In this document: positions 13,202-18,293 of the stretch, piece after piece
How the letters are laid out: each line of letters begins with the position of its first letter
Numbering within the stretch: the stretch's first letter is position 1
Source of the DNA: CAIKZZ01 sp035524595
GTDB lineage: Bacteria; Pseudomonadota; Gammaproteobacteria; Steroidobacterales; Steroidobacteraceae
Reading direction: 5' to 3'
Length of the DNA stretch: 18,293 bases
Assembly: GCA_035524595.1 (NCBI GenBank)
Contig: DATKOP010000032.1
Location: 1 to 18,293, forward strand
Position numbers and translations under genes: made by a program
Notes under the pieces: generated by a model
What the model saw: only the letters and a program-made list of their open reading frames with translations
Database searches by the model: none
What the model was told of the DNA's origin: nothing

Positions 13202-14421
13202 AGCGCCTCGTGCTGGTGGTCGCGGCCCTGGCCGTCGGCGCGGTGCTCGCCAACAAGCTGCTGGCCGAGAACGGCTACGTCGCGATCAGCTTCCGCGGCT
13301 ACCTGGTCGAGATGTCGGTGCCGATGCTGGTGCTGTGCATGGTGCTGGCGCTGGCCGGTCTCGAGGCGGCGCAGCGGCTCGCCCGCTGGCCGCGCGAGCA
13401 GCGCGCCGCGCGGCTCGCGCGCCGTCGCGCGCGGGCGCGCGACGACCTCAACCGCGGGCTGCTCGAGATGTCCGCCGGCCGCTGGGCCGAGTCCGAGCTG
13501 ACGCTGACGCGCGCGGCGCGCGATGCCGACCTGCCGGCGGTGCACTACCTGGCCGCGGCGCGCGCCGCCGACCTGCAGGGCGCCTTCGAGCGGCGCGATG
13601 CCTGGCTCGACCTCGCGCGCGAGGCGGCCGCCGACGAGCCGGGCCCGGTGCTGATCACGGTCGCGGAGATGAACCTCAAGGGCGGCAACATCGATGCGGC
13701 GCTGGAGGCGCTGGCGGCGCTGGAGCGGCTCGGCGACCTGAACCCGCGCGCGCTGCTGCTGCTGGCGCGGGTCTGCCGGCAGCGCGGCGACTTCGCCCGG
13801 CTGCGCGAGCTCGAGCCGCGACTGCGCAGTACCCGCGGCGTCACGCCGGCGGCGGTCGACGAGATCATGGACACGCTGTACGCGGACATGCTCAAGGTCG
13901 CGACCGAGAAGGGCGGCCCGGGCGCGCTGGCGGCGGTCTGGGACGAGGCGACCCGGGCCGCACGGCGCCGGCCGGGCGTGGTGGTCGCCTACGCCCGCGG
14001 CCTCGCGCGCTTCGGCGAGCCGGAGCGCGCGGCGACGGCGCTGCGCGAGCTGCTGGACAAGGACTGGAACGAGCCGGCGGTGCTGCTGTACGGCGAGCTT
14101 GGCGGCGGCGACCCGCTCGAGCGGTTGCGGGTCGCCGAGGGCTGGCTGCGGGCGCGGCGCGAGGACCCGGCGCTGCTCGTCAGCTGCGCGCGGCTGTGCC
14201 TCAACGCCGAGCTCTACGGCAAGGCGCGCAGCTACCTCGAGATGAGCCAGGCGCTGAAGCCGCGCGCCGAGACCGCGCAGCTGCTCGCACAGCTGCTCGA
14301 GCAGCTCGGCGAGGGCGAGCGCGCGCTGGCGCTGCTCAAGGACGGCATCGCGCTCGTGACCGGCAAGCAGCCGGTGCTGCCGCCGCTCAAGCAGCGGCGA
14401 TTCGGCGCGCCGCGCCGCTAG
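13198..14421 (+). CDS. hemY: HemY family TPR membrane protein
   Basis: A 407-residue inner-membrane protein of the proteobacterial HemY family, distinct from the Bacillus protoporphyrinogen oxidase of the same name. Two membrane helices (about 2-20 and 40-58) flank a short loop NGYVAISFRGYLVEMS that is typical of the family's N-terminal domain. The rest is an alpha-helical array of TPR-like repeats (about 75-390), for example LLEMSAGRWAESELTLTRAA and LCLNAELYGKARSYLEMSQAL. It is thought to support late haem synthesis or haem enzyme complexes; no catalytic site is visible. The GTG start overlaps the hemX stop by four bases (13198-13201), implying coupled translation. Its stop codon shares CTAG with the stop of the convergent reductase gene. 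Confidence 0.93.
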   Translation: MKRLVLVVAALAVGAVLANKLLAENGYVAISFRGYLVEMSVPMLVLCMVLALAGLEAAQRLARWPREQRAARLARRRARARDDLNRGLLEMSAGRWAESELTLTRAARDADLPAVHYLAAARAADLQGAFERRDAWLDLAREAAADEPGPVLITVAEMNLKGGNIDAALEALAALERLGDLNPRALLLLARVCRQRGDFARLRELEPRLRSTRGVTPAAVDEIMDTLYADMLKVATEKGGPGALAAVWDEATRAARRRPGVVVAYARGLARFGEPERAATALRELLDKDWNEPAVLLYGELGGGDPLERLRVAEGWLRARREDPALLVSCARLCLNAELYGKARSYLEMSQALKPRAETAQLLAQLLEQLGEGERALALLKDGIALVTGKQPVLPPLKQRRFGAPRR

Positions 14422-15452
14422 CGTGCCGGGCGGGCGTCGGGCGCGTAGTCGAACGAGTCGAAGTACAGCCGCTCCGGCGCGAGGCCGCGCGCCGGCAGCG
14501 TGGCGCGCAGCGCGGCGATCAGCGCCGGCGGGCCGGCGGCGTAGACCTCGGCCGGCGCGAGCGCCGCGAAGTCGGCGAGCAGTGCCTCGTGCACCAGCCC
14601 GCAGCGGTAGCGCGCGGACTCGGCCGCCGATGCCATCGACAGCACCGGCACGTAGCTGAGCCCGGGGTAGCGCGCGACCTGCTCGCGCAGCCACGCGTCC
14701 TGGTACAGGTCCGCCTCGTGGCGTGCGCCCCAGTACAGGTGCAGCCGGCGGCGCACGCCGCTCTCGAGCAGCTGGCGCAGGATCGCCTTCAGCGGCGCGA
14801 AGCCGGTGCCGCCCGCGACCAGCAGCAGCGGTCCGGCGGTCGCCGGCTCGGCCGGCTCGCGGTACACGAACTGGCCGAGCGGCCCCTCGATGCGCAGCAG
14901 CGCACCGGGCGCGAGCGAGCCGAACACGCGTTCCGTGAACTCGCCGCCCTCGACCCGCCGCACGTGCAGCTCGATGAGCGCCGCGTCGTGCGGCGGCGAG
15001 GCGATCGAGAAGCTGCGGCGGCGGCCGCCGGCGAGCATCACGTCGAGGTACTGGCCGGCGCGGAAGCGGAACTCCTCGACCGCCGGCAGCCGCAGGTAGA
15101 GCGCCATCACGTCCGGCGCGAGGCGCTCGAGGCGCGCGACGCGGCACGGCAGCGCCTTGATCTCGACGTCGGTGACGCGCTGCACCTCGCGCGCCTCGAC
15201 CACGAGGTCGGTCGCCGGCACCGCCTGGCACAGCAGCACGTCGCCGGCCGCGGCCTCGGCGTCGCTGAGGCCGAGCGGCCGGCCGCGCGGATAGGAGACG
15301 CGGCCCGCGATCAGGTGCGCGCGGCACGAGCCGCAGCTGCCGGCCCTGCAGCTGTGCGGCAGGTTGAGGCGGGCGGCGAGCGCCGACTCGAGCACCGGCC
15401 GGCCGGGCGCGAGCGGCACGGTCCGGTTCTGCGGCCGCAGCGTCAGCTCCAT
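14418..15452 (-). CDS. [2Fe-2S]/FAD/NAD(P)H reductase (CDP-6-deoxy-delta-3,4-glucoseen reductase-like)
   Basis: A 344-residue flavin reductase with three domains. The N-terminal plant-type ferredoxin domain (1 to about 90) has CRAGSCGSC (Cys35, Cys40, Cys43) and Cys75 (DVLLCQA) as [2Fe-2S] ligands. The FAD domain (about 100-200) has RRSFSIAS (145-152). The NAD(P) domain has AGGTGFAPLKAI (213-224) and ends YFDSFDY. It passes electrons from NAD(P)H through FAD and the cluster to a partner protein. Databases often call this arrangement a glucoseen reductase (AscD/RfbI), but there are no deoxysugar genes here, so the partner is open; an oxygenase or another redox enzyme is possible. The start is ATG 15452. 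The gene is convergent with hemY (stops overlap in CTAG) and divergent from the SDR gene by 39 bp. Confidence 0.88.
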   Translation of the reverse strand: MELTLRPQNRTVPLAPGRPVLESALAARLNLPHSCRAGSCGSCRAHLIAGRVSYPRGRPLGLSDAEAAAGDVLLCQAVPATDLVVEAREVQRVTDVEIKALPCRVARLERLAPDVMALYLRLPAVEEFRFRAGQYLDVMLAGGRRRSFSIASPPHDAALIELHVRRVEGGEFTERVFGSLAPGALLRIEGPLGQFVYREPAEPATAGPLLLVAGGTGFAPLKAILRQLLESGVRRRLHLYWGARHEADLYQDAWLREQVARYPGLSYVPVLSMASAAESARYRCGLVHEALLADFAALAPAEVYAAGPPALIAALRATLPARGLAPERLYFDSFDYAPDARPAR

Positions 15453-15479
15453 GGGGCGCCAGTGTGCCCGCAAACCGCC

Positions 15480-15485
15480 TAGAAT
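15480..15485 (+). promoter_or_regulatory. Candidate -10 element of a leaderless SDR transcript
   Basis: TAGAAT matches TATAAT at five of six positions and is followed by GCCGGC and the ATG at 15492, again a six-base gap. Transcription would begin at the start codon. No Shine-Dalgarno or clear -35 is present. On the opposite strand CACACT (15461-15466) lies eight bases before the reductase ATG and may serve in the same way. Confidence 0.48.
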
Positions 15486-15491
15486 GCCGGC

Positions 15492-16373
15492 ATGAGCGCC
15501 ACCGCGCGGTACCTGGTCGCAGGCTGCGGCTACGTCGGCAGGAGACTGGCGCGGGCGCTGCTGTCGCGCGGCCCGGTCGTCGGCCTGACGCGCAGCGAGG
15601 CCAGCGCCGCCGAGCTCGACGCGCAGGGGATCGACGCCGTCAGCTGGGACCTCGACTCGGCCGAGGCGCCGGTGCCGCGCGGCATCGGCACGGCGTCGGT
15701 GGTCTTCTACCTGATCGCGCCGCCGCCGAGCGGCGCCGCCGACCCGCGCCTGAAGCGCTTCCTGGCGAAGCTGCCGACCCAGCCGGCGCGGTTCGTCTAC
15801 CTGTCGACGACCGGCGTCTACGGCAACACCGGCGGCGCGCTGGTCGCGGAGGACGCGCCGCTCAACCCGGTGACCGAGCGCGCGCTGCGGCGCGTCGACG
15901 CCGAGCACAGCGTGCGCGACTGGTGCGAGCGCCACGGCGTCGGCTGGACGATCCTGCGCGTGCCGGGCATCTATGGCCCCGGGCGGCTGCCGATCGAGCG
16001 CCTCAAGCGCCGCGAGCCGATGATCCGGCACTCCGAGGCGGGGTTCTCGAGCCGCATCCACGTCGACGACCTGGTCGGGGCGTGCCTGCTGGCCGGCGGC
16101 GCGCCGCGCGCGGTCGGGCGCGTCTACAACGTGACCGACGGCAACCCGACCTCGATGACCGAGTACTTCGAGCGCGTCGCGACGCTGACCGGCCTGCCGC
16201 CGCCCGCGCTCGTGTCGCGCGCCGAGGCCGAGCAGGTGCTGTCGCCGGGGCTGATGTCGTATCTCGCCGAGTCGCGCCGCGTCGACAGCAGCCGGATCCG
16301 CGACGAGCTCGGCTTCGCGCCGCGCTTCAAGGACCTCAGGCTCGGCATCCTGTCGAGCCTGCCCGCGCTCTAG
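15492..16373 (+). CDS. Atypical extended SDR / NAD-dependent epimerase-like protein (YeeZ-like)
   Basis: A 293-residue Rossmann-fold protein related to NAD-dependent epimerases. The nucleotide-binding motif is GCGYVG (11-16). FVYLSTTGVYG (101-111) is the conserved strand with the active-site Ser/Thr. ILRVPGIYGPGR (154-165), SSRIHVDDLV (186-194) and VYNVTDG (211-217) are typical of extended SDRs. The catalytic YxxxK is missing: aligning back from the conserved Glu138, the Tyr and Lys positions are Arg130 and Arg134 (ERALRRVDAE). It is therefore an atypical SDR whose activity, if any, is uncertain; E. coli YeeZ belongs to a similar group. The start ATG 15492 lies six bases after a TAGAAT box. 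Confidence 0.85.
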   Translation: MSATARYLVAGCGYVGRRLARALLSRGPVVGLTRSEASAAELDAQGIDAVSWDLDSAEAPVPRGIGTASVVFYLIAPPPSGAADPRLKRFLAKLPTQPARFVYLSTTGVYGNTGGALVAEDAPLNPVTERALRRVDAEHSVRDWCERHGVGWTILRVPGIYGPGRLPIERLKRREPMIRHSEAGFSSRIHVDDLVGACLLAGGAPRAVGRVYNVTDGNPTSMTEYFERVATLTGLPPPALVSRAEAEQVLSPGLMSYLAESRRVDSSRIRDELGFAPRFKDLRLGILSSLPAL

Positions 16374-16433
16374 CCCGCGCCCTCGCCCGCGCCCGCCGCC
16401 GCCGCGCCGCGCTTCACCCCCAAAGGACACCCG

Positions 16434-17303
16434 ATGCCCGCAGCCGCTGCCCGCACGCTCGCCTCGCTGCTCGCGCTCGGCCTCGCCGCCGGCGCCGCCG
16501 CGGCTGCCGCGGCTGCCGCGCCCGACGCCCAGGTGATCGTCGACAACGAGCGCGCCTTCGAGCGCGCCGCCATCGAGCACGGCACCCGCGCCGGCTTCCT
16601 GGCGTTCCTGGCCGAGACCTCGGTGGTGCTCGGGCCGCAGCCGGCGCCGGGCCGCGCGGCCACCGAGGCCCGGCCGGCGCCGGGCCGGCCGCTGCGCTGG
16701 CGGCCGGACCTCGCCAGCATCTCCGGCCACGGCGACTTCGGCTGGGCGAGCGGCCCGTTCCTCTCCTACCAGAGCTCGACCGAGGAGACGCCGGCCGCCG
16801 CCGGGCACTACCTGACGGTCTGGCAGCGCGGCGCGGACGGCGCCTGGCGCGTGCTGCTCGACGGCGGCGTCGCGTACCCGGTCGCGGAGGCGCAGCTGCC
16901 GCGCCACCTCGAGGTCACGCCGCGGCTGCGCCGCCCCGGCAGCGGCCACGGCGGCGCGGCCGACTGCAGCGCCGCCTTCGGCGCGCTGTGGCAGCAGCGC
17001 GGCCGGGCCGCGGCGCTCAAGGAGTACCTCGCCGACGACGCGCGCCTGCTCTTGGCCGGCAGCGCGGTCGAGGACGGCCGCGCGCTCTGGCTCAGGGCCG
17101 ACCCGCTGCGCGGCGCCGCGCTCGACAAGCTGCGCACCGCCAAGACGCTGGCCTCCGACGGCGGCGACCTCGCCGTCAGCTACGGCGAGTACGACGTCGC
17201 CGCGAGCCTCGACGCGCCGGCGCGCCGCTACGTGTTCGTGCACGCCTGGGACGTCGGCAAGGGCTGCCGGCTGGCGGTCGAGATGCTGAACGGCGCGCGC
17301 TGA
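16434..17303 (+). CDS. Exported protein with two apparent NTF2-like (DUF4440-type) domains
   Basis: A 289-residue exported protein of unknown function. Residues 1-29 form a signal peptide ending in an alanine run encoded by repeated GCC/GCG/GCT codons. The first domain (about 33-145) has an N-terminal helix NERAFERAAIEHGTRAGFLA, then SISGHGDFGWASGPF and HYLTVWQRGADGAWRVLLDGG, a pattern usual in SnoaL/DUF4440-like cone folds. The second half (about 180-285) shows a similar order: a helix ending LKEYLADDARLLLAGS, GGDLAVSYGEYDV, and YVFVHAWDVGKGCRLAVEML, suggesting a duplicated NTF2-like fold. No catalytic residues can be named. ATG 16434 has AAAGGA six bases upstream, and the gene is 60 bp after the SDR stop, so the two may be co-transcribed. 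It converges on rimO. Confidence 0.78.
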   Translation: MPAAAARTLASLLALGLAAGAAAAAAAAAPDAQVIVDNERAFERAAIEHGTRAGFLAFLAETSVVLGPQPAPGRAATEARPAPGRPLRWRPDLASISGHGDFGWASGPFLSYQSSTEETPAAAGHYLTVWQRGADGAWRVLLDGGVAYPVAEAQLPRHLEVTPRLRRPGSGHGGAADCSAAFGALWQQRGRAAALKEYLADDARLLLAGSAVEDGRALWLRADPLRGAALDKLRTAKTLASDGGDLAVSYGEYDVAASLDAPARRYVFVHAWDVGKGCRLAVEMLNGAR

Positions 17304-17312
17304 GGCGCGCCG
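17291..17312. terminator. Perfect GC hairpin over the stop codon between convergent genes
   Basis: CGGCGCGC (17291-17298) pairs perfectly with GCGCGCCG (17305-17312) around the loop GCTGAG, which holds the TGA stop of the NTF2-like gene. It lies four bases from the end of rimO on the other strand. There is no T-tract on either strand, so it may be only a pause or Rho-assisted structure, or a by-product of GC-rich sequence. Confidence 0.3.
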
Positions 17313-17315
17313 CGC

Positions 17316-18293
17316 TCAGGCGAGGCGCGCGCCGAGGTCGTAGGTGTCGGCGGCCGTGATCTCGACCTCGGCGAACTCGCCGACCGCGAGCCGCGCGACG
17401 CCGGCGCCGCGGATGCGCACCGTGCCGTCGATCTGCGGGGCGTCGGCGAAGCTGCGGGCGACCGCCACCGCGCCGCGGCCGCTGCCCTCGAGCGCGTCGA
17501 CCAGCACGCGCTCGCGGCCGCCGACGCGCCGCGCGAGGCGCGCGGCGCTGATCGCGGCGGCGGCCTCCATGAAGCGCGCGTAGCGCTCCTCCTGGACCTG
17601 CGCCGGGACCGGGTCCGGCAGCGCGTTGGCGCTCGCCCCGTCCACCGGCGAGTACTTGAAGCAGCCGACGCGGTCGAGCCCGGCCTCGGCGAGCCAGTCG
17701 AGCAGCAGCCGGAAGTCCGCCTCGGTCTCGCCCGGGAAGCCGACGATGAAGGTGCTGCGGATCGCGAGCGACGGCAGCAGGCGCCGCCAGGCCCTGATGC
17801 GCTCGAGCGTGTTCTCGGCGTGCGCCGGCCGCTTCATCAGCTTGAGGATGCGCGGACTGCCGTGCTGGAACGGGATGTCGAGGTAGGGCAGCACGAGCCC
17901 GTCCGCCATCAGCGCCAGCACCTCGTCGACGTGCGGGTACGGGTAGACGTAGTGCAGCCGCAGCCAGGCGCCGCGCTCGGCGGTGAGCGCACCGAGCTCA
18001 CGCGCCAGGTCGATGAACTTGGTGCGGATCTCGCGCGCGCCCCAGGGCTCGGCGCGGTACCTGAGGTCGGCGCCGTAGGCGCTCGTGTCCTGCGAGATCA
18101 CCAGGAGCTCGCGCACGCCCGCGTTCAGCAGCCGGATGCCCTCGTTCAGCACCAGCGGCAGCGGCCGGCTGACGAGGTCGCCGCGCATCGACGGGATGAT
18201 GCAGAAGCTGCAGCGGTGGTTGCAGCCCTCGGAGATCTTGAGGTATGCGTAGTGTCTGGGCGTCAGCTTGATGCCCTGCGCCGGCACGAGGTC
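17316..18293 (-). CDS. rimO: Ribosomal protein S12 methylthiotransferase RimO (5' end outside the window)
   Basis: The last 325 codons of a radical-SAM methylthiotransferase; the N-terminal MTTase domain lies beyond the right edge. RimO adds a methylthio group to the conserved aspartate of ribosomal protein S12. The radical-SAM cluster motif CNHRCSFCIIPSMRG is complete (cysteines 24, 28 and 31 of the visible part). ISQDTSAYG, YVYPYPH, YLDIPFQHGSPRILKLMKRP, FIVGFPGETEADF and CFKYSPVDGASANALP follow in the order expected for RimO, and S-P-V-D-G-A rather than the MiaB version helps separate it from the tRNA enzyme. A C-terminal TRAM domain (about the last 65 residues) ends YDLGARLA. It converges on the NTF2-like gene with a 12-base gap. 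Confidence 0.95.
   Translation of the reverse strand, partial: DLVPAQGIKLTPRHYAYLKISEGCNHRCSFCIIPSMRGDLVSRPLPLVLNEGIRLLNAGVRELLVISQDTSAYGADLRYRAEPWGAREIRTKFIDLARELGALTAERGAWLRLHYVYPYPHVDEVLALMADGLVLPYLDIPFQHGSPRILKLMKRPAHAENTLERIRAWRRLLPSLAIRSTFIVGFPGETEADFRLLLDWLAEAGLDRVGCFKYSPVDGASANALPDPVPAQVQEERYARFMEAAAAISAARLARRVGGRERVLVDALEGSGRGAVAVARSFADAPQIDGTVRIRGAGVARLAVGEFAEVEITAADTYDLGARLA

Noticed and set aside
15453..17243. Long minus-strand upstream extension of the reductase reading frame
   Set aside because: It is antisense to the SDR and NTF2-like genes and has low-complexity composition. The ferredoxin domain begins cleanly at ATG 15452.
17291..17312. A bidirectional intrinsic terminator between the NTF2-like gene and rimO
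   Set aside because: The 8-bp hairpin is real, but neither strand has a T-run after it, so it is listed only as a low-confidence structure rather than a confident terminator.

Overview
This window is a stretch of very GC-rich chromosome, most likely from a gammaproteobacterium. The clues are the gene order hemC-hemD-hemX-hemY, a ubiK gene divergent from glnK-amtB, a membrane-anchored cytochrome c5, and rimO. I cannot name a genus from the sequence alone. Almost all of it is densely packed housekeeping and metabolic DNA. I see no insertion sequence, prophage, CRISPR array, toxin-antitoxin pair or recognisable defence system.

Layout, left to right. (1) 1-861: the 3' end of a DsbA-like oxidoreductase gene, a tRNA-Arg(CCG) on the minus strand, and a membrane-anchored monohaem cytochrome c5. 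(2) 898-3480: ubiK (minus) is divergent from glnK-amtB (plus). The shared intergenic region carries a textbook sigma-54 promoter and an upstream NtrC-type palindrome. A strong intrinsic terminator closes the nitrogen operon. (3) 3504-4860: a VOC-fold protein (minus), then an orphan FixJ-type response regulator (plus). (4) 4862-6789: a minus-strand two-gene NAD salvage operon, pncA-pncB, coupled by a GTGA overlap. (5) 6931-10299: a host-attachment-family protein, an exported DUF4124 protein, a beta-hydroxyacid dehydrogenase, and on the minus strand an exported or membrane-anchored bactofilin-like beta-solenoid protein. (6) 10410-14421: the haem operon hemC-hemD-hemX-hemY. (7) 14418-18293: a [2Fe-2S]/FAD reductase (minus) divergent from an atypical SDR, an exported protein with two apparent NTF2-like domains, and the C-terminal part of RimO (minus, running off the right edge).

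How the genes work together. GlnK and AmtB form the usual sensor/channel pair for ammonium, and the promoter elements say they are switched on by NtrC under nitrogen limitation. PncA and PncB turn nicotinamide into nicotinate and then nicotinate mononucleotide. HemC and HemD make uroporphyrinogen III, which feeds haem to proteins such as the cytochrome c5. UbiK helps ubiquinone synthesis.

The best second-look items are: the complete NtrC/sigma-54 control region; a recurring -10-like hexamer placed exactly six bases before ATG at pncA, hemC and the SDR, which suggests leaderless transcripts; the bactofilin-like protein with a signal peptide and a five-helix membrane domain; a VOC protein and an SDR that lack their families' usual catalytic residues; and the orphan response regulator. 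Nothing here is clearly a new biological system.
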